Below the pieces are notes generated by a model that saw only the letters and a list, made by a program, of their open reading frames with translations, was not told the origin of the DNA and did no database searches. A stretch of 64,000 nucleotides of DNA from Candidatus Bathyarchaeota archaeon. GTDB lineage: Archaea; Thermoproteota; Bathyarchaeia; Bathyarchaeales; Bathycorpusculaceae. This document shows, piece after piece, positions 26,413-34,671 of the stretch (position 1 is its first letter; each line of letters begins with the position of its first letter). A program made the position numbers and the translations under genes. The stretch spans positions 248,001 through 312,000 of the forward strand of contig JAOZHZ010000020.1 in assembly GCA_026014615.1 (NCBI GenBank), written 5' to 3'.

Positions 26413-26581
26413 AGCGGTAATAATTGGGGCTACTTGGTTTGCCATAATGATAATCGTTATGATGTACATTAGCGTCGGAGGGCTAACCTTAGCTACCAGC
26501 ATAGCCACAACATTACTCATTGCAGTTGCTTTCATCGTTACTTTTGGAGTTGCGTTTGGGCTTCAAGAACACCAAGCATAA
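26402..26581 (+). CDS. Small two-TM membrane protein, ends at in-frame TAA
   Basis: 59 residues from ATG 26402, overlapping the wHTH stop by 11 bases, so the two are translationally coupled. Two hydrophobic helices occupy most of it (IIGATWFAIMIIVMMYI and ATTLLIAVAFIVTFGVAFGL). The same frame continues past TAA 26579-26581 for 41 further sense codons. It is a probable membrane partner of the regulator. Confidence 0.65.
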   Translation: MGARAVIIGATWFAIMIIVMMYISVGGLTLATSIATTLLIAVAFIVTFGVAFGLQEHQA

Positions 26582-26707
26582 CTTGACAAAGAAAGCCCCT
26601 CAACCAAAACGTTAGCGCAGCTGTCGACAGAATTCACTGAGATGAAGTCAATGATGAACGACCTTCCAAAGAAGGTTAATGCAATCCAAAAGGAACTGGA
26701 AGAGTAA
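26582..26707 (+). other. In-frame continuation encoding a coiled-coil tail
   Basis: Directly after the TAA the frame stays open for 41 codons and ends in TAA 26705-26707, just before the terminator. It encodes a charged amphipathic helix (TLAQLSTEFTEMKSMMNDL, then PKKVNAIQKELEE), the natural cytoplasmic tail of a two-TM protein. This suggests one ancestral 101-codon gene interrupted by a stop, or readthrough. Confidence 0.6.
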
Positions 26708-26740
26708 ACCCGCCCTTTAGCGGGCTTAACCACTTTTTTA
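26708..26740 (+). terminator. Hairpin plus T-run terminator
   Basis: CCCGC and GCGGG (26709-26713 and 26720-26724) form a 5-bp stem with a 6-base loop. A run of six T follows at 26734-26739. It closes the wHTH operon and also faces the convergent ino1 gene. Confidence 0.6.
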
Positions 26741-26763
26741 TTCACTTAAGATAAAGGAAAGGT

Positions 26764-27843
26764 TTAGCGTTCGCGTTTGCCTGCTATCCAGTCTTCAGTC
26801 ATCTGTCTCGCAACGGAGTCTGGTACCTGAATCGGTGGATGCTTAAACGCGTAAGCTGGCATGCTTAGCAGAGCTCCGCTGATTTTGCGGTCTAGGGCGA
26901 TTTTTGCGGCTCGGATGAGGTCGATGACTACGCCTGCACTGTTGGGAGAATCTTCTACTTCGAGTTTGACGCTGATGTTTATGGGGCGGTCGCCGAACTT
27001 TCTGCCCTTTAGGCTGATGTAGCAGATTTTCTTGTTTCGCAAGAAAGGCACATAATCTGAGGGGCCAATCCTTGTGGGCAGAGCATAAGGAACTAGGCTG
27101 GTGACGGCTTCGGTTTTGCTGATGCGTTTGGATTTAAGGCGGTTCTCGACGGTCATGTTCTGGAAGTCGGTGTCACCTCCCAAGTTAAGTTGATAAGTTT
27201 CATCCACGATGACTCCTCGGTCCAAGCAGAGCCGTACAATGTTTCGGTGCAGTATGGTGGCGCCGACTTGGCTTTTTATGTCGTCTCCGAGCACGGGTAC
27301 GCCTGCGGCTTCGAATTTTCTGCTCCATTCCTGTGTGGAGCCGATGAATTCAGGCATGCAGTTGACAAAGGCGCATTTGGCGTCCATGGCACATTGTGCA
27401 TAGAATCGCGTGGCGTCGTGGCTGCCTACGGGCAGGTAGTTAACGAGGACTTCGGTTTGGGTTTCTTTGAGTTTTTCTACGACACTTTCTTTGGTAGTTT
27501 GGTTGTCGTCGTAGACGTTGAAGGTTTCCCGCATGTGTGGCGCTACGCCGTCAAGGATTGGGGCGGGGCTAACTTTAACGTCAAGGTGAGGGACGTCAGC
27601 GAATTTTTCGCACACGTTGGGTTTTTCCCATATGGCTTCTGAGAGGTCTTTGCCAATTTTGTCTTTATTCACTTCAAAAGCCGCAACGAATTTTATGTCT
27701 TTTATGTGGTAGCCGCCGTAATTGACGTGCATCAAGCCGGGTACGGTGGTGTCTTCTTTGGCGTTCTTGTAGTATTGGGTTCCTTGGGTGAGGGCGCATG
27801 CGCTGTTGCCTACACCTATGAGTGCTACGCGGATTTCAGGCAA
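26764..27843 (-). CDS. ino1: Inositol-3-phosphate synthase
   Basis: 359 residues. Converts glucose-6-phosphate to inositol-3-phosphate, the first step to archaeal inositol phospholipids and related solutes. The NAD-binding N-terminus is VALIGVGNSACAL. Conserved active-site blocks are LVNYLPVGS, VPVLGDDIKSQVGATILHR and LNLGGDTDFQNM. Length matches the short archaeal/actinobacterial type. Start TTG 27843 with AGAAGG about 9 bases upstream. Single gene, convergent with the wHTH operon. Confidence 0.95.
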   Translation of the reverse strand: MPEIRVALIGVGNSACALTQGTQYYKNAKEDTTVPGLMHVNYGGYHIKDIKFVAAFEVNKDKIGKDLSEAIWEKPNVCEKFADVPHLDVKVSPAPILDGVAPHMRETFNVYDDNQTTKESVVEKLKETQTEVLVNYLPVGSHDATRFYAQCAMDAKCAFVNCMPEFIGSTQEWSRKFEAAGVPVLGDDIKSQVGATILHRNIVRLCLDRGVIVDETYQLNLGGDTDFQNMTVENRLKSKRISKTEAVTSLVPYALPTRIGPSDYVPFLRNKKICYISLKGRKFGDRPINISVKLEVEDSPNSAGVVIDLIRAAKIALDRKISGALLSMPAYAFKHPPIQVPDSVARQMTEDWIAGKRER

Positions 27844-28232
27844 ATTAGATTACCTTCTGTTGTTGATGGCTTACGCGTGTCTGCGCTATAACTTTTTCTC
27901 ATGTAACTTTGTTCTGGCAGCTTGGTTGTTATTCTGTTATGTGTTACAAAGAACTTGGTTATACAAAAAATGAAAACGGGTTCTGTTCGTAATCCTGAAC
28001 GTTCTTTTTATGCATGCATGTATAAATGCTTGCTTTAGCTGAATAAACAAGCTGTGGGTTAAGTAACCATCAACGCCGTAGCCAAACATAACAACAAAAA
28101 CGAATAAACCGTGCTTTTCTGTAATCAATTTTCCTGACACGCGGCATCTAATACTTGATTCTTGGCTTGCCCACAGTTATTCTTAAATATGCGTTTCATG
28201 AGGGTTAAGGTGCAACAAGTAAGGTAATAGCC

Positions 28233-28673
28233 ATGCCAAAGCAGGAAAAAGGAAAATCACACAGTATTCGTCCAGTTAGCAGGCGGCCTCCAAGCTGGTG
28301 CAAATACGAACCAGAAGAAGTTGAAGCCTTCATAATGAAACTAGCCAAAGAAGGTCACAACATGAGCAGCATCGGCACCGTTCTACGAGACCAATACGCC
28401 ATCCCGCTGGTCAAGCCCCTAACGGGCAAAAGCATAAGCCAAACCCTCAAAGAAGCAGACCTAGCACCCGCCATGCCCGAAGATTTAGCGAACCTCGTTA
28501 AAAAAGCTCAACGCATGGCAGTACACATGGACAGAAACAAGAAAGACTCCCACAACAAACGCAGCATGGTCATGATTGAAGCCAAAATCCACAAGCTCAG
28601 CCGCTACTACAAACGCGAAGGCGCCGTGCAGAAGAACTGGAAGTACGTAGCAAAAATCGCTTCCATCACCTAA
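28233..28673 (+). CDS. rps15: Ribosomal protein S15 (archaeal S15p/S13e)
   Basis: 146 residues, including the archaeal N-terminal extension (SRRPPSW) missing from bacterial S15. The core shows NMSSIGTVLRDQYAIP and the C-terminal HNKRSMVMIEAKIHKLSRYYK that binds 16S rRNA. ATG 28233 has AAGGTAA upstream, and a TATA-like TTAAATAT lies near 28182. It heads the conserved archaeal unit S15 - DHH nuclease - Pcc1. Confidence 0.96.
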   Translation: MPKQEKGKSHSIRPVSRRPPSWCKYEPEEVEAFIMKLAKEGHNMSSIGTVLRDQYAIPLVKPLTGKSISQTLKEADLAPAMPEDLANLVKKAQRMAVHMDRNKKDSHNKRSMVMIEAKIHKLSRYYKREGAVQKNWKYVAKIASIT

Positions 28674-28753
28674 ACATACCCTAATTGTACGCGCAAAGCA
28701 TATCTGCCGCGCACCCCTACCCTTTTCAAACATTATTCAAGTAAGTGGATACT

Positions 28754-30223
28754 ATGCCGCACGACTCCCAAGCAATCGAAGCTTTTCTGGCAGACGCCCA
28801 AAAAGCCGCCAACGTCATCCTAGAAACCGTCCAAAACGATGGGTTCATCCACATCTTCTCACATCTGGATGCTGACGGCATTACAGCTGCTGGCGTAATT
28901 GGCAGAGCCCTTTTCCGACTTGACGCAAGATTCCGCATACGGATTACGCAGTGGGTTGACGAGAAAATTATAGGCGAAATCATAGCCGACAAACCTGAAC
29001 TTGTCATACTTACTGACTTTGGCAGCGGCTACCTTGACCTGATTAACGAGAAAATCCCAGACTTCAAAGTCGTTATTCTGGACCATCACCAAGCCGCTGG
29101 AACAAATCAGAACCCAAACATAACCCAAGTTAACCCCCACATGCACGGCATGGACGGAGCAACAGACGTTAGCGGTTCAGGGGTAGCCTACTTCGCAGCC
29201 AGAGCCATGGACAAACGCAACGTAGACTCAGCCCCTATCGCGTTGGTCGGCGCGTTAGGCGATATGCAGGACCGTTATGACCAGCGAAAACTCGGCTCCT
29301 TAAACGCGTTAATCGTGGAAGACGCCGTGAACGCCAAGCTGGTTTCCGTCGAAAAAGACCTCACCTTTTTTGGTAGAGAAACCCGTCCCATCCACCGAAC
29401 CCTTGCTTCGACGACCAACCCGTTTCTACCCGGCATAAGCGGCGAAGAAGACAAAAGCCTCGCTTTCCTGTCCAGCCTAAACATCCCACTCAAAGACGGT
29501 GACCGCTGGCGAGCACTCCGTGACTTAACCGCTGAAGAGAAGAAACGGCTTTGCTCTGCGCTAGCAGATTACCTGCTCTCAAAAGGACTGCATTACGAGA
29601 TAGCCAACTTGATTGGACACATTTACATTTTAAACACTGAGGAACCGTGGACGCCGCTGCGGGACGCCCGAGAATTCGCAGTTGTCCTCAACTCCACAGG
29701 ACGTATGGAGCGTCCAAGCTTAGGGATTGCGGTTTGCATGGGAGACCGCGAATCAGGGCTGGACGAAGCCAACAAGGCACTGGAAGATTACCGCAAAAGC
29801 ATAAACAAGTACCTGATTTGGGTCTGGGAAAAACCCGAACGCCTCCGCGAACTCGAAAACATCTACGTCGTTAACGGCGAAGACTTCGTAAGCGAAAAAA
29901 TAATCGGCACAATATCCTCCATACTGGTCAGCGGCTTGCCAAACGTCGAAAAACCCCTCATCGCCTATGCCAACGTGCCCGGCGAGGGTTTAGCTAAGCT
30001 TTCTTCAAGAAGTACCGCCCTTGGAGTTAATAAGGGCATAAACTTGGGTGTGGCTATGCGGTTAGCTGCGGAACCGTTAGGAGGCAAAGGCGGCGGACAT
30101 AACATCGCGGCTGGGGGTCAGGTGCCGTTGGATAAGATTGATGACTTTGTGACCGCCGTTAACGAGCTTGTTGGGCGACAGTTGAAGGGCGAAAAACTTG
30201 AAGAAGACGACCATAAAGCTTGA
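28754..30223 (+). CDS. DHH-family nuclease, archaeal RecJ/GAN-like
   Basis: About 489 residues from ATG 28754 (MPHDSQAIEAF); GTG 28745 in the same frame is an alternative. DHH motif I is FSHLDADGITAA, motif II LTDFGSG and motif III LDHHQ, with the C-terminal DHHA1 nucleotide-binding loop GGKGGGHNIAAGG. Archaeal relatives are single-strand exonucleases tied to GINS/CMG or to RNA decay. Placement between S15 and Pcc1 is typical for archaea. Confidence 0.9.
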   Translation: MPHDSQAIEAFLADAQKAANVILETVQNDGFIHIFSHLDADGITAAGVIGRALFRLDARFRIRITQWVDEKIIGEIIADKPELVILTDFGSGYLDLINEKIPDFKVVILDHHQAAGTNQNPNITQVNPHMHGMDGATDVSGSGVAYFAARAMDKRNVDSAPIALVGALGDMQDRYDQRKLGSLNALIVEDAVNAKLVSVEKDLTFFGRETRPIHRTLASTTNPFLPGISGEEDKSLAFLSSLNIPLKDGDRWRALRDLTAEEKKRLCSALADYLLSKGLHYEIANLIGHIYILNTEEPWTPLRDAREFAVVLNSTGRMERPSLGIAVCMGDRESGLDEANKALEDYRKSINKYLIWVWEKPERLRELENIYVVNGEDFVSEKIIGTISSILVSGLPNVEKPLIAYANVPGEGLAKLSSRSTALGVNKGINLGVAMRLAAEPLGGKGGGHNIAAGGQVPLDKIDDFVTAVNELVGRQLKGEKLEEDDHKA

Positions 30224-30449
30224 GTACGACGACCCCCAAACGGCGGCGGCGGTTGCAGGAGCAGTTTCACCCGACAACTTCAAAACCCCTGCAGGTTTAA
30301 CAGTGAAAACCGAGCAAAACGGCGCAGTCGTAACCACCAACATCGTCTTGGATGGAAAACTTTCCACATTAATAGCTACCATAGACGACCTGCTAGAGAG
30401 CGCTTCAACAGCCGAAAAAACGCTGCAAGTCATGAAAAAAGAAAAGTGA
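30198..30449 (+). CDS. pcc1: KEOPS subunit Pcc1
   Basis: 83 residues, the small dimerisation subunit of the KEOPS complex that makes t6A37 in ANN-decoding tRNAs. The pattern TIKLEYDDPQTAAAVAGAVSPDN, VKTEQNGAVVTTNIVLDG and ATIDDLLESAS is characteristic. TTG start, overlapping the DHH gene by 26 bases, which implies coupled translation. Kae1 and Bud32 are about 2 kb away. Confidence 0.88.
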   Translation: MKKTTIKLEYDDPQTAAAVAGAVSPDNFKTPAGLTVKTEQNGAVVTTNIVLDGKLSTLIATIDDLLESASTAEKTLQVMKKEK

Positions 30450-30465
30450 CCACACAAAAGCCGAT

Positions 30466-31155
30466 TTAGGAAGGCTTAATTTTCAGGGTTCGGAATCCTC
30501 TTGCGACTGGATTCAGCATCTCTGTTATCACAACTTCAGATAGAACTCCCGTGTCATCTTCTGCGTAACCTCTCACGTCATGCTCCGCGTCCATTAACGA
30601 ATGCAAGTAAACTTTGCCGTCGGCAACTCTATGTTGGCATTTCGTGGGCAGCCCCAACAACAGCGGTTTCTTTGTTTCCGCTGTTTCGTTGCAGACATAG
30701 ATCACTGCTTCGGCGCCAGCCGTTAACTCCGCAACCCGCACCGCCACGCTTCCTTTGCCAATAGCTAACGTTTCGATGGCGTGTTTTCTGCGGATTTCCC
30801 CCGCCGTTCGCCGCAGCTTAGGCAGAATTTTCAGTAAACTCCCCCTTGCCTTGTTAGAAACCCTCATGTTAGCAAGCTCAACAGGAGACAACTCCTCCAC
30901 TGGAACGCTACCCAACGAACAATCCAAATGCACCACATCCGCCTTGACGGTTTCAAGCAGTACCTGGCAGAGTTGCGCTTCATGAACGATTACGTCGTAG
31001 GTGTCGTCAACTTCCTTGAAGATGGGTTCAGATAGGTGCGTACGCGCTTCTCTGTAGGGCGGCTCAACCAGAACAGCGGCAGACGCAACCAGCACCTTCG
31101 GCTGGAAGTATTCGTCAAGTATAGCGGCCGCGGAGTCCGCGGAGATAATCCTCAA
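30466..31155 (-). CDS. Conserved archaeal protein, probably DUF4152
   Basis: 229 residues. The opening MRIISADSAAAILDEYF, then VVHLDCSLGSVPVEELSP, fits the archaeal DUF4152 family as I recall it. Conserved acidic residues on predicted strands (SADS, HLDCS) could suit an RNase H-like fold, but I cannot confirm this. TTG start 31155. It is the last gene of a minus-strand run after rlmE (40-base gap) and the RPC34-like gene. Confidence 0.65.
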   Translation of the reverse strand: MRIISADSAAAILDEYFQPKVLVASAAVLVEPPYREARTHLSEPIFKEVDDTYDVIVHEAQLCQVLLETVKADVVHLDCSLGSVPVEELSPVELANMRVSNKARGSLLKILPKLRRTAGEIRRKHAIETLAIGKGSVAVRVAELTAGAEAVIYVCNETAETKKPLLLGLPTKCQHRVADGKVYLHSLMDAEHDVRGYAEDDTGVLSEVVITEMLNPVARGFRTLKIKPS

Positions 31156-31195
31156 ATCAACACCAAACGCTAATGGATGTTTGGAGAAATTAGTT

Positions 31196-31828
31196 TTACT
31201 CTTCCACGTTTTTATGGGACTTCAAGCCTAACGCTAAAATGTACATTTCGCTACTTTTAGCTCGGCTTGCCTTAGGCTTAATCAGCTTAACCTCTTCAAA
31301 CAGCGGCTTAACCTTCTCAAGATACTCCTTGAACATGTCCCCTTCAAAAACTTTCGTGAAAAAGTTTCCGTTTACGCACAGAATCTGCTGAGCAACCCCT
31401 AAGGCTTTAGTTGCCAAGTCGATTTGTATTGCTTGGTCCATTTCCCAGACGCCTGAAATATTGGGTGACATGTCTGAAAGCACTACGTCAGCCTTTGTGG
31501 GTAGAAAACTAAGAATCTGTTGTACCGCGTCAGGCTCCGTCATGTCCAGAACTATGGTGCGAATGTACGTCTGTTCAAAAGGCTCAATCGGTTTAAGGTC
31601 AACCCCCAAAACAAAACCCTTTTTTCCTGCAGCTTTTCTTGCTGCTTGAATCCACCCACCTGGAGCAGCGCCCAAATCGACAACTACATCGCCGTATTTT
31701 ATGAAATGATATTTCTCTATGGTTTGAGCTAGTTTGTAGGTAGCTCTGGAACGGTAGTTCTCGGCTTTAGCCTTCTTGTAGTAGTATTCTTGTTTGCGCT
31801 CAGTAATCCACGTTTTCGTTTTGCCCAC
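31196..31828 (-). CDS. rlmE: 23S rRNA (uridine-2'-O-)-methyltransferase, RlmE/FtsJ family
   Basis: 210 residues. SAM motif I is VVDLGAAPGGW. The K-D-K-E catalytic set can be followed: Lys in YRSRATYKL, Asp in VLSDMSPN, Lys in FFTKVFEG and Glu in AKSSEMYI. The family 2'-O-methylates a uridine in the 23S A-loop, or tRNA in some archaea. It is 15 bases downstream of the RPC34-like gene. Confidence 0.92.
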   Translation of the reverse strand: MGKTKTWITERKQEYYYKKAKAENYRSRATYKLAQTIEKYHFIKYGDVVVDLGAAPGGWIQAARKAAGKKGFVLGVDLKPIEPFEQTYIRTIVLDMTEPDAVQQILSFLPTKADVVLSDMSPNISGVWEMDQAIQIDLATKALGVAQQILCVNGNFFTKVFEGDMFKEYLEKVKPLFEEVKLIKPKASRAKSSEMYILALGLKSHKNVEE

Positions 31829-31843
31829 TAAAAAGCCACCGAC

Positions 31844-32215
31844 TCAAACCTCTGGTTCTTCAGGGGGTTTATCTAACCCAATAATCCACTCTGTAAGCCT
31901 CTCACAGCTTTTAGGCGAAATAACCGTAGTGGGGTCACATCGCGCGTTGTCTTGACACATAAGGCAAGGGCAATCCACGATGGTTTCAATGTTTGCAGGC
32001 ATACGTTTGGGGAAAAGCCTGTAGGTCCATCTGCCGCCTTCCAGCTCTTTTTCCCTGCGGATAAGTCCCTTCTCCTCCAGTTTGATGGCTACTCGGGAGC
32101 CTTCCCTGCTGCTTGCCCCCAGTTCCCGCCACAGCTCCGACTGCAGTACGCCTTGGTAACCTGTGTTCATCACAAAATGGAGCGCTTTCTGTTCCAGATC
32201 ATTACGTTTTGGCAT
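31844..32215 (-). CDS. RPC34-like winged-helix factor with Fe-S motif
   Basis: 123 residues from ATG 32215 (MPKRNDLEQ); the longer frame is rejected because a TATA box sits 28 bases before this ATG. An N-terminal winged helix covers about 7-70 (VLQSELWRELGASSREGSRV). The C-terminus has Cys82, Cys84, Cys87, Cys93 and Cys104, with ISPKSCERLTEWI. The C-x2-C-x5-C-x10-C spacing and S-P-x-x-C-x-x-x-T-E-W sequence match the [4Fe-4S] tail of eukaryotic Pol III subunit RPC34/RPC39 as I remember it. A TFE-beta-like or initiation-factor role is expected. Confidence 0.8.
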   Translation of the reverse strand: MPKRNDLEQKALHFVMNTGYQGVLQSELWRELGASSREGSRVAIKLEEKGLIRREKELEGGRWTYRLFPKRMPANIETIVDCPCLMCQDNARCDPTTVISPKSCERLTEWIIGLDKPPEEPEV

Positions 32216-32237
32216 CTTGTTCAATCCAGTGAATACA

Positions 32238-32247
32238 GTATATATAA
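32238..32247 (-). promoter_or_regulatory. TATA box of the RPC34-like gene
   Basis: Read on the minus strand, TTATATATAC lies with its centre about 28 bases from ATG 32215, predicting a leaderless mRNA. It sits in the 102-base gap to the divergent kae1. Confidence 0.65.
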
Positions 32248-32317
32248 GCACTAGTTGCGAGATAAAAAGTGTATCCCAAAAACCTGATGAATTACCCGTA
32301 AAGGAAACGAACACATC

Positions 32318-33346
32318 ATGACTGCTGACAAACTGAATGAACGCATCTGTTTAGGCATCGAATCCACAGCTGACGACTTCGGCGTCGGAGTAGCCACCTT
32401 CAACGGCGACATCTTAGCCAACGTCTCAAACGGCTACATCCCCGAAACAGGCGGCATACACCCACGGGAAGCCGCAAGGCACCACGCAGAAGTCGCCGAC
32501 AAAGTCCTATCCGAAGCCCTCACCCAAGCAAAAATCAAACCCAAAGACGTTTCCGTGGTTGCTTTTGCCCAAGGACCCGGCTTGGGACCATGCTTGCGAA
32601 CGGGCGCTACGGTAGCGCGGGCGTTAGCCGCCTACTTGGAGGTGCCGCTGGTCGGCGTTAACCACTCCGTGGGGCACATAGAAATCGGCAAACTCAAAAC
32701 CGGCGCCAAAGACCCCTTAACTCTTTACGCGTCAGGCGGCAACACCATGGTCACCGCTTACACTTCAGGAAGGTACCGCGTGTTCGGCGAGACCCTTGAC
32801 ATTGCTTTGGGCAACTGTTTAGATGTATTCGCAAGGGAAGCGGGGCTCAAACACCGCAAAGGACTGCCACTTGGTGCCGCCGTTGAACAGTTAGCCCTAA
32901 AAGGCAAGAGGCTGGTTCCGTTGCCTTACGTGGTGAAAGGTATGGATCTGTCTTTGAGCGGTTTACTCACTGCCGCCGTAACCGCCTTGCAGAAAGGCAT
33001 GTTTAGTCTTGAAGATGTATGTTACAGCCTGCAAGAAAACGCGTTTTCCATGGTCACAGAAGTTACAGAGCGTGCATTGGCTCACACGGAGAAGAAAGAG
33101 GTTTTGCTTACGGGCGGGGTCGCTGCGAACAAGCGGTTGCAGACTATGCTAAGAGTTATCGCTGAGGAGCATGATGCCTCGTTCAGTGTGGTTCCGCAGT
33201 CGTTTGCCACAGACAACGGCGCCATGATTGCTTGGACTGGCGTGTTGGCGTACACTCATGGGTTAACGGTGCCTGTTGCGGAAAGCTTTGTCAGGTTGCG
33301 TTGGCGGGTGGATAAGGTGGATGTTCTATGGGTGAAGCAACCATGA
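32318..33346 (+). CDS. kae1: tRNA t6A synthase subunit Kae1
   Basis: 342 residues; the catalytic subunit that transfers threonylcarbamoyl to A37. The ASKHA fold begins with CLGIESTADDFGVGV. The metal-binding pair is in VNHSVGHIE (H-x3-H), and ATP contacts are in GPGLGPCLRTG, ASGGNTMV and LTGGVAANKRL. The iron-ligand Asp is in ATDNGAMIA. It overlaps bud32, the usual archaeal order (sometimes fused). Pcc1 is encoded nearby on the same strand. Confidence 0.96.
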   Translation: MTADKLNERICLGIESTADDFGVGVATFNGDILANVSNGYIPETGGIHPREAARHHAEVADKVLSEALTQAKIKPKDVSVVAFAQGPGLGPCLRTGATVARALAAYLEVPLVGVNHSVGHIEIGKLKTGAKDPLTLYASGGNTMVTAYTSGRYRVFGETLDIALGNCLDVFAREAGLKHRKGLPLGAAVEQLALKGKRLVPLPYVVKGMDLSLSGLLTAAVTALQKGMFSLEDVCYSLQENAFSMVTEVTERALAHTEKKEVLLTGGVAANKRLQTMLRVIAEEHDASFSVVPQSFATDNGAMIAWTGVLAYTHGLTVPVAESFVRLRWRVDKVDVLWVKQP

Positions 33347-33999
33347 CGCAGACGCTCATTAAGAAAGGCGCGGAAGCCAGCCTCTACATTGCCGACTGGC
33401 ACGACAGACACGTAATAATCAAAAAGCGTTTACCCAAAAAGTACCGCCCCGAACAACTGGATTTTACGATTCGACGTTACCGAACGGTGCATGAACCCCA
33501 ATTGATGCATGAAGCCAAACGGGCAGGGGTGCCCACGCCGACCATTTTCTTGGTAGACGTACAAAACTCTACGATAGTCATGGAGTACATCGAAGGCAAG
33601 CAGGTCAAGCAGGTTCTTGACGCCGCTACGAAGATGCAAAGGCAAAAAATCTGCCGAGAAATTGGCGAACTAATTGGTAAACTGCACCGCCACGGGTTGG
33701 TTCATGGGGATTTGACCACTTCCAACATGATTCTAACTGATTTGGAGAAGATTTTTTTGGTTGACTTTGGTTTGGGCGACAAGAACGCAGAGTTAGAAGC
33801 TCAAGGTGTTGACTTACACCTGCTCAAGCGGGCGTTGCAGAGTACACATTTCAAAGTTGCTGACGAATGCTTCCATGCTGTCCTTGACGGCTATGTTTCT
33901 GTGCGGGGGCAGGATGCGGCAGCAACGGTTTTAGCGAAGATAAGGGAAATAGAAAAAAGAGGGCGCTACATAGCAGAAAGGCAACAAGACGCGCCGTAG
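33328..33999 (+). CDS. bud32: KEOPS kinase/ATPase Bud32
   Basis: 223 residues from ATG 33328; the in-frame ATG 33343 overlaps the kae1 TGA as ATGA and is an equally good start (218 residues). A small atypical kinase with VIIKKRLPKKYR (ATP lysine and basic loop), GLVHGDLTTSNM (catalytic loop) and LVDFGLG (DFG). It drives the KEOPS cycle by ATP hydrolysis. The stop abuts the next gene. Confidence 0.94.
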   Translation: MGEATMTQTLIKKGAEASLYIADWHDRHVIIKKRLPKKYRPEQLDFTIRRYRTVHEPQLMHEAKRAGVPTPTIFLVDVQNSTIVMEYIEGKQVKQVLDAATKMQRQKICREIGELIGKLHRHGLVHGDLTTSNMILTDLEKIFLVDFGLGDKNAELEAQGVDLHLLKRALQSTHFKVADECFHAVLDGYVSVRGQDAAATVLAKIREIEKRGRYIAERQQDAP

Positions 34000-34008
34000 G
34001 TGGGAACT

Positions 34009-34599
34009 GTGAGTTTCAAATTGAAGGGCAAAGTGGTTTTCTTCGCCACCGGCAACATCCATAAATTTAACGAAGCACGAGCAGTGCTGACGCAACATGG
34101 GCTATCGGCAGGTATGCTTCGCGCAAAAACTGTGGAAATCCAAAGCGGCAGCCTCACCGAAATCGCCGTAGCCAGCGCCCAAGACGCCTACAAACGTTGC
34201 CATCTGCCGTTAATTGTTGAAGACGCAGGCTTGTTCATTGACGCCTTGAAGGGGTTTCCGGGACCATATGCGGCTTATGTTTACAAGACCCTCGGAAACA
34301 AAGGGCTGCTTAAGCTGCTGGAGAACGTTCAGGACAGAAAAGCCACATTCCGCTCCGCCATAGCATACTGCGACAGCGAAACTGACGAAATCATCTGTTT
34401 CTTAGGTGAAGTCTCGGGAACAATCACCCCAGAGGAACGTGCACGCGATTCTGAGTCTGCTTTTGGGTTTGACCCGATTTTCCAGCCTGAAGCAAGCAGC
34501 AGGACGTTTGCGGAGATGACCCTGCAGGAAAAGAACGGAGTCTCCCATAGGGCGCGGGCGCTTCACAAGTTTGCAGAGTGGTATCTTAAACAAGCCTGA
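34009..34599 (+). CDS. rdgB: XTP/dITP diphosphatase (HAM1/RdgB)
   Basis: 196 residues. Cleans non-canonical purine nucleotides from the pool. Motifs: FFATGNIHKFNEA at the N-terminus, LIVEDAGLFIDAL (metal), FPGPYAAYVYKTLG, and GFDPIFQPE and SHRARAL at the C-terminus. Two GTG starts are possible, 34000 right after the bud32 stop and 34009. AGGTGG at 33998-34003 favours 34009. Confidence 0.93.
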   Translation: MSFKLKGKVVFFATGNIHKFNEARAVLTQHGLSAGMLRAKTVEIQSGSLTEIAVASAQDAYKRCHLPLIVEDAGLFIDALKGFPGPYAAYVYKTLGNKGLLKLLENVQDRKATFRSAIAYCDSETDEIICFLGEVSGTITPEERARDSESAFGFDPIFQPEASSRTFAEMTLQEKNGVSHRARALHKFAEWYLKQA

Positions 34600-34671
34600 G
34601 CGGCGCTTGAATTAGCGGGAACAGGGCAAAGCCTTTTAGTTCGTAAACAAGCAAAGTTATGAGGCAGTGCG

